In this document: positions 7,186 through 15,518 of the stretch, one piece after another
Layout: each line of letters opens with the position of its first letter
How positions within the stretch are numbered: the stretch's first letter is position 1
Source of the DNA: CAYMKL01 sp964390805
GTDB taxonomy: Bacteria; Chloroflexota; Anaerolineae; VGOG01
Assembly: GCA_964390805.1 (NCBI GenBank)
Contig: CAYMKL010000002.1
Span: forward strand, 1 to 64,000
Direction: 5' to 3'
Length of the DNA stretch: 64,000 nucleotides
Program-made: the position numbers and the translations under genes
Notes under the pieces: model-generated
Seen by the model: the letters and a program-made list of their open reading frames with translations, nothing else
What the model was told of the DNA's origin: nothing
Database searches by the model: none

Positions 7186-8247
7186 TTACTCGGATGGTTG
7201 CCAGGCCAGCTTCTGCATGAAGCCTTTGTCCAACCTCCCGATGAGCCCGGCCATCAGCCTCCCTGTCCGCTCCACGTCCTTGAGGGAGACGGTCTCCACT
7301 GAGGTGTGCATGTGGCGCACGGGGATGGAGAGCAGGGCGGTGGGAATGCCCTCCCGTGTGACCTGGATGGCCCAGGCGTCGGTGCCGCTTCGACCGGGGA
7401 TAGGCTCGACCTGGTAGGGAATCTCCAACTCCTTGGCCACCTGGACCAGAGTCTCATACAGCCTGGAGTGGACGTTGGGGCCGAAGGCGATGGCTGGCCC
7501 CTTGCCCATCTCGACGGTCTCCGCCTCGGAGACGCCCGGCTGGTTGCCGAAGGTGACGTCAATAGCGATGGCCGCGTTGGGGGCCAGGCCGTAGGCGCTG
7601 GTGATAGCGCCGCGCAGTCCCACCTCCTCCTGCACCGTAGCCACGGCGTAGACGTCCCAGGCGTGTCTGACGGAAGCGAGCCCCTCCAGGCAGACCAGGA
7701 TGGCGGCCACCGCCGTCCGGTCGTCGAGAGCTTTCCCGGCCACCAGGTCTCCTTTGAGCTGAGTGAACTCTCGCCTCAAGGTCACCAGATCTCCCACTCG
7801 CACCAGGCGTGTCAATTCCTCTGCTCCCATTCCCACGTCTATGAACAGCTTATCCATGGCTATGGTCTTCCCGCGCTCCTCCTGTGGAAGCACGTGGGGA
7901 GGGCGGCTGCCGATGATACCCGGCAAGTCCTTTCGGCCATGCACTGTCACTTCTTGCCCCAGGAGGGTCCGCTCGTCGAAACCACCCACTGAAGTGAAAC
8001 GAAGGAATCCCTTCTCAAGTGTGGTCACCATCAGCCCGATCTCATCTATATGACCGGCCAACATGATGCGGCGGCGAGGCTCCTCACTCTCTCCCCGCTT
8101 CAGGGCGATAACATTGCCCAGCTTGTCGGTCTGCACCTCATCGGCGTATCGCCCGAATTCCTCGGCTACTATCTCCCGTACCTCGGCTTCATAGCCTGAG
8201 ATCCCTCTGGCCTCGGAAAGCTTCTTTAACAACGGCGCTATCTGCAC
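7186..8247 (-). CDS. M42-family metallo-aminopeptidase, copy 1
   Basis: Third M42 member (353 aa), first in transcription order. Motifs MLAGHIDEIGLMV, GKALDDRTAV, VATVQEEVGLRG, AIDVTFG and RHMHTSVETVS give the full metal-site set. GTG start with GAGGAGG upstream. It differs enough from the other two copies that the set is not a very recent duplication; different substrate preferences in one peptide-degrading complex are possible (inference). Confidence 0.88.
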   Translation of the reverse strand: MQIAPLLKKLSEARGISGYEAEVREIVAEEFGRYADEVQTDKLGNVIALKRGESEEPRRRIMLAGHIDEIGLMVTTLEKGFLRFTSVGGFDERTLLGQEVTVHGRKDLPGIIGSRPPHVLPQEERGKTIAMDKLFIDVGMGAEELTRLVRVGDLVTLRREFTQLKGDLVAGKALDDRTAVAAILVCLEGLASVRHAWDVYAVATVQEEVGLRGAITSAYGLAPNAAIAIDVTFGNQPGVSEAETVEMGKGPAIAFGPNVHSRLYETLVQVAKELEIPYQVEPIPGRSGTDAWAIQVTREGIPTALLSIPVRHMHTSVETVSLKDVERTGRLMAGLIGRLDKGFMQKLAWQPSE

Positions 8248-8296
8248 TGTTCATGGCCTCCTCAAGAAGTCTATCGGTGAGCTACAAGATATGTGG

Positions 8297-8357
8297 TTCG
8301 TAGTAGCGACTTTAGTCGCTCTGGCTCCATTTGGACTACTGAAGTCGTCACTACGAA
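8297..8357. repeat. Imperfect inverted repeat (palindromic intergenic element)
   Basis: Left arm TTCGTAGTAGCGACTTTAGT (8297-8316) and right arm, reverse-complemented, TTCGTAGTGACGACTTCAGT (8338-8357) agree at 17 of 20 bases. It occupies most of the gap between the M42 gene and the Thr/Pro-rich gene. It resembles REP/MITE-like dispersed palindromes; no coding frame. Confidence 0.7.
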
Positions 8358-8389
8358 AAAGCGCCAGTGTCCAGCTTCGTATTGTTGGA

Positions 8390-9172
8390 TCATGTACCAG
8401 GTGGAGGCGTCTCGGTGGGTATCTCAGTAGGCGTCTCCGTGGGTACGGATGTGATTGTACTGGTGGTCGTCGGCAGTGTTGTTGGCGTGTCCGTCGGCGG
8501 CGGCACGGTCGGCGTGTTGGTGTGCGTCTCTGTAGGCGTAAGTGTAACTGTGCTCGTTGGTACAGGTGTCGCCGTAGCTGTCGGAGTGTTAGTTGCCGCA
8601 GTCGTCGGCGATGGCGTCAGCGTGGGCGTGTTGGTTGGTGTCGGCGTTGCTGTCGGCGGCTCCGTCGGAGTCTCCGTAGCGGTGGGAACTTCTGTTGGGG
8701 TCTCCGTAGGCGTTTCCGTAGGCGTGGTTGTACTTGTCGGTGTGTCCGTGCTGGCAGGAGAAGGTGACGTCGTCGTGGTCTCTGTAGGAGTCGCCGTGGT
8801 CGTTGGCGTAGCTGTACCAGTGGGAGTGGTAGCGGTAGCCGTTGGCGTAGCTGTACTAGTGGGGGTATCGGTTGGGGTGGCCGTTAGCGTAGCTGTCGGC
8901 GAGGGCAGCCATTGGGTAGGCGTCGGCTCAAGGGGGGTGGGGCTGGGGGTGGGACTGGCGGTAGATGTGGGCGATGGGTGCAGGGTGGGTGACGGGGTAA
9001 GAGTGGGGGTAGGGGTGGAAGTAAACGCTGTCGAGGGAGGTGGTGCAAGGACCAGAGCCACCAATCCCAGGCAATAGCAGGGCAAAGTGAGGATAATGAT
9101 GGCGAACAATAGCCCATAAATCGTTCTCTGCTTGTCGGATAGATTCAGGTACCAATTGCGTAATTCGTTCAT
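8390..9172 (-). CDS. Membrane-anchored Thr/Pro/Ser-rich protein
   Basis: 260-aa protein with a short cytosolic start (MNELRNWYLNLSDKQRT), one TM segment at about residues 19-43 (IIILTLPCYCLGLVALVLA), then about 215 residues made of TPT/TETPT/SPTPT repeats. Such low-complexity extensions are typical linkers or O-glycosylation targets on the cell surface of Chloroflexota and Gram-positives; here there is no folded domain after it. The DNA is a degenerate array of about 6-base units on this strand and produces long valine/glycine-rich false frames on the other. The gene ends just before the palindrome at 8297. Confidence 0.65.
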   Translation of the reverse strand: MNELRNWYLNLSDKQRTIYGLLFAIIILTLPCYCLGLVALVLAPPPSTAFTSTPTPTLTPSPTLHPSPTSTASPTPSPTPLEPTPTQWLPSPTATLTATPTDTPTSTATPTATATTPTGTATPTTTATPTETTTTSPSPASTDTPTSTTTPTETPTETPTEVPTATETPTEPPTATPTPTNTPTLTPSPTTAATNTPTATATPVPTSTVTLTPTETHTNTPTVPPPTDTPTTLPTTTSTITSVPTETPTEIPTETPPPGT

Positions 9173-9259
9173 TTGACTTGGTTGAGTATGATAGCATTGA
9201 TTGGGCCTATTGTCAAAAAGCAGGCCTGATCCAGGTTGGCGATGTCTATTCTATACGGG

Positions 9260-9329
9260 GATGCCATAATTCTATCACATCTTGTCCATCCTTGCAATGT
9301 TGTTGATTTGGCTGGGCGCATGCAAAACT
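9260..9329. repeat. Diverged dispersed repeat, copy A
   Basis: The stretch GATGCCATAATTCTATCACA ... CTTGCAA ... GGGCGCATGCAAAACT is similar at DNA and translated level to 27146-27220. Translated on the minus strand it gives FCMRPAKSTTLQGWTR, against FCFVRSGKLAVLQEWIKR in the other copy. It abuts the left terminal repeat of the IS21 remnant. Probably a shared fragment of an old mobile element. Confidence 0.5.
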
Positions 9330-9405
9330 GTCCAACGACAACTAGAAATGCCCATATGGGGAACGGTTGAGTTGTGGTAGACTGGCCCGAAAAAGGAGGC
9401 CAGCA

Positions 9406-9872
9406 GTGACTGCAATCGATGCCCAAGTGAGGATCATCGTGAGGGAAAGGCGAAAAGGGCGGACACAGGAACAAGCAGCCGCCAGTGCCAACCTGAGAAG
9501 CCGAAAGACGGTGGCCAAATACGAGAAGATCGGACAGTTGCCCAGCGCACTCAGAGAGCCACGCCTGTATCGTACTCGACTAGACCCCTTCGCTGAAGAC
9601 TGGCCGACAGTGGAAGAAATGCTCTTCGCCGCTCCGGAACTGGAAGCCAAGGCCTTGTTCGAATGGCTGTGCGAGCAAAGGCTAGGGCACTATCAGGAAG
9701 GACAATTGCGCACCTTTCAGCGACGAGTGGCCGAATGGCGTGCCCTGCATAGCGATCAGGTGGCCATGTTGGAGCAGGTCCATCGTCCAGGAGAAGTGAT
9801 GCAAGCAGATGGCACGTGGTTGACAGACCTGGGGGTCAGCATCCAGGGTGTAGTCCTCAAGCACCCGCAGGC
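9406..9872 (+). pseudogene. istA: IS21 transposase IstA, N-terminal remnant
   Basis: GTG start at 9406 with AAAAGGAGG upstream. The product begins with a helix-turn-helix region (IIVRERRKGRTQEQAAASAN ... TVAKYEK) and reaches VMQADGTWLTDLG, the first Asp strand of the DDE domain, where it is joined directly to IstB sequence. The remaining catalytic residues and C-terminus are gone, so it cannot transpose. Confidence 0.75.
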
Positions 9873-10479
9873 AAGACACTGTCCACGTTCGAGCAAAAGC
9901 GGTTGCCCCTCCGGGTGCGCCGCCAGTTGCCACAACTACGTCGGGGGGACTTGATCGACCGAGCGGAGAACATCCTGATCTTCGGTTTGCCGAGAACTGG
10001 GAAGACCCATCTGGCCGCTGCGCTGGGGTATGAATGGATACAGAACAACTACAGCGTGCTGTTTACGCCTACCTACAAGCTGGTAGGGCGCTTGTTACGT
10101 GCCAAGCGGGACTACGAATTGGAGCGAGAACTCCGCCGCCGTTCGGCTGAGCTCACGACGAAGCCTGGATCGCTTCCAGGTGGTGATCCTGGACGATATC
10201 GGTTATGTCCAGCAAAGTCGGGAGGAAATGGAAGTGCTGTTCACCTTCTTGGCCGAGCGGTATGAGCGGCGGAGTGTGGTGATTACATCCAACCTGGTGT
10301 TCTCACAATGGGATCAGATCTTCAAGGACCCACTGACGACAGCGGCCACGATTGACCGGGTGGTACACCACAGCCTGATCATCGAGTTTGGCCGGGAGAT
10401 GAAGAGCTTTTGTGCCGAGGAGGCGGCGAGGCGGAACCGTATTGAGGTTAGTAGCTCTGACGGGGGCAGCGGACAATGA
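9873..10479 (+). pseudogene. istB: IS21 helper ATPase IstB remnant, frameshifted
   Basis: First frame: GKTLSTFEQKRLPLRVRR, then the Walker A ILIFGLPRTGKTHLAAALG; second frame from about 10160: RFQVVILDDIGYVQQSREEM (Walker B) and SVVITSNLVFSQWDQIF (sensor 1) to the natural end. The frame change lies between ELRRR and RSLDRFQ (about 10140-10170). The start is lost in the fusion with IstA. Non-functional AAA+ helper. Confidence 0.75.
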
Positions 10480-10735
10480 AAGACGAGAACAGGAACCAAG
10501 GGGGTACCCGCTCTCGCCTTCCCTGGGGTTGGCATGATTCTACATAAAAACGTGAGCATAGTCAAACCGTAGTCGGGTGCACGGACCAAGGAGTCGCACA
10601 CCCAAAGCACCATCTCGTCATGGGTATTTCTAATTGTCGCTTGACAATTTGGCGTGGAAACAGCGAAACAGAGCTAAATCTGCTCGTGCACCTACTCTCA
10701 GAAACGTGACCAGCCTCCGTCCGCACTGTGACCCT

Positions 10736-10756
10736 CCCGGCCCTGAAAGGGCCGGG
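10736..10756 (-). terminator. Hairpin after nagB
   Basis: CCCGGCCCT (10736-10744) / AGGGCCGGG (10748-10756) with a three-base loop, 9 bases past the nagB stop. No T tract follows, so it is a terminator-like or mRNA-protecting hairpin. Confidence 0.5.
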
Positions 10757-10764
10757 TTTCCAGT

Positions 10765-11553
10765 TCAGCCTGCCGGCCCTAGAAGTTGCGCCGCCGCCTC
10801 GCGATCGAGAAGCAAGCGGGCGTGCGGCGTCTGGCGCAAGATGGAGGCGGGGCAGGCGGTACTGATGGGGCCAAGGAGCGCCTTGCGCACAGCCTCAGCT
10901 TTGCGTCTTTCTGGCGCGATGCACAGCATCTTCTTTGCCGCCCGCAGCGCTGGGATGGTTAGCGTGATAGCGTGGGTCGGCACCTCATCCAACGAGGCAT
11001 AGTGCCCTTCACCCACCTGCTGGCGGCGGCTGGCCTCGTCCAGCGGCACTACCTTCACCCACACCGGATCGTCGAAGTCGGTCGCTGGCGGGTCGTTGAA
11101 GGCCAGGTGGCCGTTTTCGCCGATGCCCAGGCAGCAGAGGTCAGCCGGGTGGGCCCGCAGCAGCAGTTCATAGCCTCGGCAGGCGGCCTCCACGTCATCG
11201 GCATGGCCGGGCACGGGGTAGAAAGCCCCAACGGGCACGTGATCGAGGAGGTGCCGACGCAGGAAGAGAGGGAAGCTGGCCAGGTGGCCTGGGGCCAGGT
11301 TCAGGTATTCGTCCATGTGGAAGACGTTCACCGCTGGCCAGCGAATGCCGGGCAGCTCGCGCAAATTGTGCAGGAAAGTGAGTTGCGAATTGCCGGTGGC
11401 GAGGATGACGTTGGCCACGCCCTGCTCGGCGATAGCCTGATCGATGATAGCTGCCGCTGCTTCGGCGGCAGCCCGCCCCAGTGTCTCGTTGTCGGGATAA
11501 ACGCTGACTGCAAGTTGATCGTAGATGATTTCTTTCAGCGGGTTGACTGTCAC
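10765..11553 (-). CDS. nagB: Glucosamine-6-phosphate deaminase family protein
   Basis: Cytosolic enzyme of the NagB/RpiA fold (262 aa) converting glucosamine 6-phosphate to fructose 6-phosphate and ammonia, the last step of amino-sugar breakdown. Key motifs are VILATGNSQLTFL near residue 50, VFHMDEYLNL (the DEY catalytic region, about 77-86), and LGIGENGHLAFNDP (about 143-156) with the catalytic Asp/His pair of the family. It follows the dehydrogenase E2 gene by about 70 bp, with no other amino-sugar genes nearby, so its place in this operon is unexplained. A 6-phosphogluconolactonase-like role is less likely given GENGHLAFN. Confidence 0.85.
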   Translation of the reverse strand: MTVNPLKEIIYDQLAVSVYPDNETLGRAAAEAAAAIIDQAIAEQGVANVILATGNSQLTFLHNLRELPGIRWPAVNVFHMDEYLNLAPGHLASFPLFLRRHLLDHVPVGAFYPVPGHADDVEAACRGYELLLRAHPADLCCLGIGENGHLAFNDPPATDFDDPVWVKVVPLDEASRRQQVGEGHYASLDEVPTHAITLTIPALRAAKKMLCIAPERRKAEAVRKALLGPISTACPASILRQTPHARLLLDREAAAQLLGPAG

Positions 11554-11626
11554 AGCACTCCCTTCATGTGCCTGCTGCCCTGCGCCGATGGGGATTTGAC
11601 AGGATCTAGGAAATCTACCCAGTCGC

Positions 11627-12907
11627 TCACCATTCCGGTTGCTCTATGATTGCCTTCAGATCGCTGAGGAATTTCGCTCCCTCTATCCCATCCAATACCC
11701 GATGGTCCACCGAGAGGGTTAAACGGATTGTGGGCCTGGCCACCACTTGCCCATCTTCCACGACTGCTCGCTCCGCTATCCGCCCCACTCCCAGAATAGC
11801 GCTCTGAGGTGGGTTGATGATGGGCCCGAGCTCGTCAACTCCGAACATTCCCAAATTGGTCAATGTGAAAGTGCCTCCCTCCAGTTCCTCCAGGCTCAGT
11901 TCTCCCCTGGTTGCCCTACCTACCAAGTCCTTTCTCTCTTGGGCTGTTTGAAGTATCTCTTTCTGGTCAGCGTTCTTGATGACGGGAACGATGAGGCCTT
12001 GCTCTACGGCCGTCGCTAGGCCTATGTTTATCGCTTTCCGTATGCGGATTTTTCCCTCCTCCCAGGAAGCATTGGCCAAGGGGTGCTGCCTAAGAACCTT
12101 GGCCAGCAAGACGATCAAGATGTCTGTGAAGGTGAGCCGTACACTCTTCTTCTCTTGTACTATGGGAAGGAGTCTCTCCCTGAGGGCTACCAATCTCGTG
12201 GCTACGGCCTCCACCGTAAGATAGAAATGGGGTGCCGAGGTGAAACTCTGAACCATCCGCTGGGCAGTCATCCGCCGTACAGGGTTGGGAGTGATCAATT
12301 CCTCCTCCGTGGCTGCGAAATCCAACACATCCTTCTCTGTTATGCGGTCACCGGGTCCAGTGCCATCCACCTGTGCCAAATCAACTCCTTTCTCTTCAGC
12401 CAGCCTTCGAGCCCGAGGACTGGCCTTGATCCGGCCCACGGTGGTGAAACGTTCCACCACGGGTTTCTTCTCTAAGAAGTCGAGCACATCCTCTTTAGTG
12501 ATCATGCCCCCTTCGCCAGTGCCCTCCAACAGGTTCAGATCGACGCCTCTATCTCGGGCGGTTCGCCTAGCAACTGGCGTAGCCCGAACCTTGCCGACTA
12601 CAGCCGCAGGTTTGGCAGAAGGAAGTTCGACCCCTTGCTTGGGTAGAGGCCAGCTCTTCGGTGTCTCCTCGCCCGGGGCCACGATATAGGCTATGACCTG
12701 GCTGACGGGGACCGTCTCCCCTTCGAAAGTCGCTATCTTGCCCAAGGTACCTGAGGCCGGGGCCTCTACCTCCACGACCACCTTGTCCGTCTCCACTTCC
12801 AAGAGGGTTTCCCCCTTAACCACCTCCTCCCCTTCGGCTTTCAGCCAGCGGACGATGTTTCCCTCTTCCATCGTAAGCCCCAACCTGGGCATGATGACTT
12901 CTATCAT
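11627..12907 (-). CDS. 2-oxoacid dehydrogenase E2 (dihydrolipoamide acyltransferase) with two E3/E1-binding domains
   Basis: Core subunit (426 aa) that carries the acyl group from E1 to CoA. An N-terminal lipoyl domain has its swinging-arm lysine in LLEVETDKVVVEV (K42). Two peripheral-subunit-binding domains follow instead of the usual one: ATPVARRTARDRGVDL (about 107-122) and ASPRARRLAEEKGVDL (about 161-176). The catalytic acyltransferase domain ends with SVDHRVLDG (H402, D406). RBS-like AGGAGA precedes the ATG. It belongs with the E1 alpha and beta genes upstream; substrate may be pyruvate, acetoin or a branched-chain acid. No E3 gene is present here. Confidence 0.9.
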   Translation of the reverse strand: MIEVIMPRLGLTMEEGNIVRWLKAEGEEVVKGETLLEVETDKVVVEVEAPASGTLGKIATFEGETVPVSQVIAYIVAPGEETPKSWPLPKQGVELPSAKPAAVVGKVRATPVARRTARDRGVDLNLLEGTGEGGMITKEDVLDFLEKKPVVERFTTVGRIKASPRARRLAEEKGVDLAQVDGTGPGDRITEKDVLDFAATEEELITPNPVRRMTAQRMVQSFTSAPHFYLTVEAVATRLVALRERLLPIVQEKKSVRLTFTDILIVLLAKVLRQHPLANASWEEGKIRIRKAINIGLATAVEQGLIVPVIKNADQKEILQTAQERKDLVGRATRGELSLEELEGGTFTLTNLGMFGVDELGPIINPPQSAILGVGRIAERAVVEDGQVVARPTIRLTLSVDHRVLDGIEGAKFLSDLKAIIEQPEW

Positions 12908-12946
12908 GGTGTTCTCCTCTCCTGATTATGAAAGGCCCTCTCTATT

Positions 12947-13423
12947 TCATTGTTCCAGGCGCTTAACCAGTCTCGCGACCCTGACGCCGTGTCGCCTACA
13001 TTCCTCACAGCTACGCGCATCGGGTTTGCCCACTGCTACAGGGCCATAGTGATCTCCTTCTGGATTGCCCTGTACGATCATGCCGTGTGCAATCAGGGCT
13101 CTCAGAATATCCACTACGGTTGTTTGGTTCCCACCTCCCATTCCACCACCGGAGGAGAATGCCGCTCCTATCTTACCATCCAGTTTACCATGGTACTTGA
13201 TACTGTCATCCAGAAGCTTCTTTATTTCCGCCGCCATTGTGCCGTAGTAGGTGGGAGAACCTATCACTATCCCATCTACAGCCAAGAGGTCATGTAGGCT
13301 AGTATCTGCGACGTTCTTACATTTAGCTTCTACGCCCTCCGACTCTACGCCTTCGGCGAAGAGCTTAGCCATGGCTTCGGTGTTCCCCGATCTTGAGTAG
13401 TAAACTACCAACACTTTGGACAT
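12947..13423 (-). CDS. Flavodoxin / WrbA-like NAD(P)H:quinone oxidoreductase
   Basis: 158-aa FMN-binding flavodoxin-fold protein. The phosphate loop YYSRSGNTEAMA (about 8-19), SPTYYGTMAAEIKKLLD (about 56-72) and SSGGGMGGGNQTTV (about 90-103) correspond to the three FMN-binding loops. This size and the GGGxGGG-type loop resemble WrbA-like quinone reductases more than electron-carrier flavodoxins. It lies inside the dehydrogenase cluster between E1 beta and E2, so a redox role linked to that complex is possible but unproven. Confidence 0.8.
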   Translation of the reverse strand: MSKVLVVYYSRSGNTEAMAKLFAEGVESEGVEAKCKNVADTSLHDLLAVDGIVIGSPTYYGTMAAEIKKLLDDSIKYHGKLDGKIGAAFSSGGGMGGGNQTTVVDILRALIAHGMIVQGNPEGDHYGPVAVGKPDARSCEECRRHGVRVARLVKRLEQ

Positions 13424-13503
13424 TCGCCCGCACCTCCCCTCAGAACTTGCCTGCCAACTGGCTCAATAGCCCTCTTAGCCAGAACCGGCTTGAGCACACC
13501 CAG

Positions 13504-14481
13504 CTACTCACATAGCTCTTTAGCCGCCCGGACGATATCATCTACATCGGGTAAGACGTATCGCTCCATCTCAGGTGCGAATGGCACCGGGACATTCTTC
13601 GCTGCGATTCGGACCGGTGGGCTGTCTAGGTAGTCAAAAGCTTCGTTGGTGACAATCGCTACGATCTCGGCTCCAAATCCACCCGTCTTCACCGCTTGAT
13701 GGGCTACCACTAGCCGACCCGTTTTGCGCACGGATGCTAAGATCGTCTGCTTGTCGAGAGGCACCAGGGTGCGTGGATCGACGACTTCCATCTCTATCCC
13801 TTCGGCGCTTAAGTGCTCAGCAGCGGTCAGCGCTTTCCCGACCATGAGTGATGTGGCAACAATTGTCAGGTCCTGACCTGGCCGCTTGACCTCCGCCTCT
13901 CCCAGTGGGATAAGGATGTCATCGTCAGGGATTGGCTCCTTGGTGTTGTGCATCGCCATGTGGCCGATGAACACCACTGGGTTGTCATCCCGAATGGCGG
14001 CCTTCATTAATGCCTTGCCGTCGTATGGTGAGGAGGGCATGACGACCACTAGCCCAGGGACATGCGTGAACCACGCCTCCAGTGATTGTTCATGGTGAGC
14101 GCCCAGCGACAAGTACCCGCCGCTCCGAGTGCTCAATACCAATGGCACAGTTAGTTGACCACCCGTCATATAGCGCAGCTTGGCAGCATGATTGACCATC
14201 TGATCCATAGTCAGTGTGGTGAAATCAATGGCATTGATGTCAATGATGGGGCGCAATCCAGCCAGGGCCGCGCCCACCCCAAGGCCAGTGAAAGCTGCTT
14301 CGGAAATAGGGCAACTACGCACCCGCTCACACCCGAACTCAGACGACAAGCCCTTATAAGCCCTGAAGGCACCACCGTGTGGGTCCTCCACATCTTCCCC
14401 CAAGATGATTACTCGGGGATCGCGGCGCATCTCCTCCGCCATCGCCTCGCGCAGTGCTTCAATGTAAGTCAGCTCACGCAT
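13504..14481 (-). CDS. 2-oxoacid dehydrogenase E1 beta subunit
   Basis: 325-aa thiamine-diphosphate enzyme subunit pairing with the E1 alpha subunit encoded directly upstream (13-bp overlap). Start chosen at ATG 14481 (MRELTYIEALREAMAEEM), which has GGAGGAGG about 10 bases ahead; the longer frame to 14526 adds 15 residues inside E1 alpha. Family motifs include VIILGEDVEDPHGGAF near residue 25, CPISEAAFTGLGVGAA, and the C-terminal VVHQAVKTGG-like stretch. Catalyses decarboxylation of a 2-oxoacid and acyl transfer to lipoyl-E2. Confidence 0.9.
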   Translation of the reverse strand: MRELTYIEALREAMAEEMRRDPRVIILGEDVEDPHGGAFRAYKGLSSEFGCERVRSCPISEAAFTGLGVGAALAGLRPIIDINAIDFTTLTMDQMVNHAAKLRYMTGGQLTVPLVLSTRSGGYLSLGAHHEQSLEAWFTHVPGLVVVMPSSPYDGKALMKAAIRDDNPVVFIGHMAMHNTKEPIPDDDILIPLGEAEVKRPGQDLTIVATSLMVGKALTAAEHLSAEGIEMEVVDPRTLVPLDKQTILASVRKTGRLVVAHQAVKTGGFGAEIVAIVTNEAFDYLDSPPVRIAAKNVPVPFAPEMERYVLPDVDDIVRAAKELCE

Positions 14482-15470
14482 CGCCAGTATACCTCCTCCA
14501 ATGGCCCTGCATAGAGGTACTTGCAAGCCTGTTCAGGCGCAGGGCTGGGGCTAGTCTCCGCATATCGTGCAGCATCCTCCACGAGTGCGCGAGCTTCCGC
14601 ATCCAGCCGCTCCGCCTCATTCTCGGTCAGAAACCCCTTCTGCAGGAGATATTTCTGAAAGCCCTTTATCGGGCCACGTTTTTTCCACATCTCGACCTCT
14701 TCGGTATTTCGGTAGAGGCCTGGATCGCCAACGCCATGGGTGGTCCACCGATAGGTAACGCAGTCGAGAATGCTGGGACCATCGCCACGCCGGGCGCGGT
14801 CTACAGCAATCTGTGCAGCTTGATATACCTCTACCACATCGTTTCCATCTACCTTGTCGCCTCCAATGCGATAAGGCTCGGCCCAGGTCGCGGCACTAGT
14901 CACATGCTGTACCTTATCAATACGCGACGAGATGGCATATTGGTTGTTGACGCACACGAAGACGATGGGCAGACTCCACAGGCTCGCCATGTTGACGGTT
15001 TCGAAGAGGACTCCCTGGCCCAGGGCACCATCACCGAAGAAGCAAATCGTTACCCGGTCAGTACCTTGAAGCTTTGAGGCAAGCGCAGCGCCCGCAGCGA
15101 TGGGAATCTGACCACCGACGATGCCGCTGACTGCCAAGACGCCTGCCGAGGCATCCGTCACGTGCACTGATCCACCGCGTCCTCTACAGCAGCCGGTCTC
15201 CTTACCCATCAACTCGGCCATTACCTTCCGGGGGTGGACGCCCTTAGCTATAAGGTCGCCGTGCGCCCGGTGGCTGCTGAGAATATAATCATCAGGTAGG
15301 AGCGCAGAGCATACGCCGACGGATACTGCTTCTTGGCCGATAGAAACGTGCAACATTCCAGGTATCTTGCCCTGGCTCGCTAGGTCCCAAGCCTTTTGCT
15401 CAAAGTGTCGAATAATCAACATCCGTTTATGCATTTCGATAAGTTGATCACGCTCAATCCGTTTTGTCAC
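14469..15470 (-). CDS. 2-oxoacid dehydrogenase E1 alpha subunit
   Basis: 333-aa ThDP-binding subunit. The ThDP/Mg motif runs from FFGDGALGQGVLFE to VCVNNQYAIS (GDG ... NN, about residues 164-198), followed by the phosphorylation-loop region YRWTTHGVGDPGLYR. The GMLHVSIGQEAVSVGV start and CCRGRGGSVHV stretch match pyruvate/acetoin-type E1 alpha. Gene order E1 alpha, E1 beta, flavodoxin, E2 is that of a Gram-positive-like pyruvate or acetoin dehydrogenase. The acetoin type is favoured slightly by subunit size, but this is a guess. Confidence 0.9.
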   Translation of the reverse strand: MTKRIERDQLIEMHKRMLIIRHFEQKAWDLASQGKIPGMLHVSIGQEAVSVGVCSALLPDDYILSSHRAHGDLIAKGVHPRKVMAELMGKETGCCRGRGGSVHVTDASAGVLAVSGIVGGQIPIAAGAALASKLQGTDRVTICFFGDGALGQGVLFETVNMASLWSLPIVFVCVNNQYAISSRIDKVQHVTSAATWAEPYRIGGDKVDGNDVVEVYQAAQIAVDRARRGDGPSILDCVTYRWTTHGVGDPGLYRNTEEVEMWKKRGPIKGFQKYLLQKGFLTENEAERLDAEARALVEDAARYAETSPSPAPEQACKYLYAGPLEEVYWRCVS

Positions 15471-15518
15471 AGGTCTGTCTCCTTATTCCTCATTTTACGC
15501 TATTCTATTCCACCCAAC

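Larger units (their letters stand above)
9329..10646 (+). mobile_element. IS21-family element, internally deleted
   Basis: Terminal inverted repeats are visible: left TGTCCAACGACAACTAGAAA (from 9329) and right end, reverse-complemented, TGTCAAGCGACAATTAGAAA (from 10646), with matching TG...CA termini. Between them are an N-terminal part of IstA and a C-terminal part of IstB with a frameshift. At about 1.3 kb it is much shorter than the usual 2-2.5 kb, so a central deletion has removed the IstA catalytic core and the IstB start. No clear target duplication is seen. Confidence 0.8.

Noticed and set aside
8367..9077. Val/Gly-rich plus-strand frame and an Arg-rich one beside it
   Set aside because: Mirror image of the Thr/Pro-repeat gene; low-complexity codon arrays open all frames.
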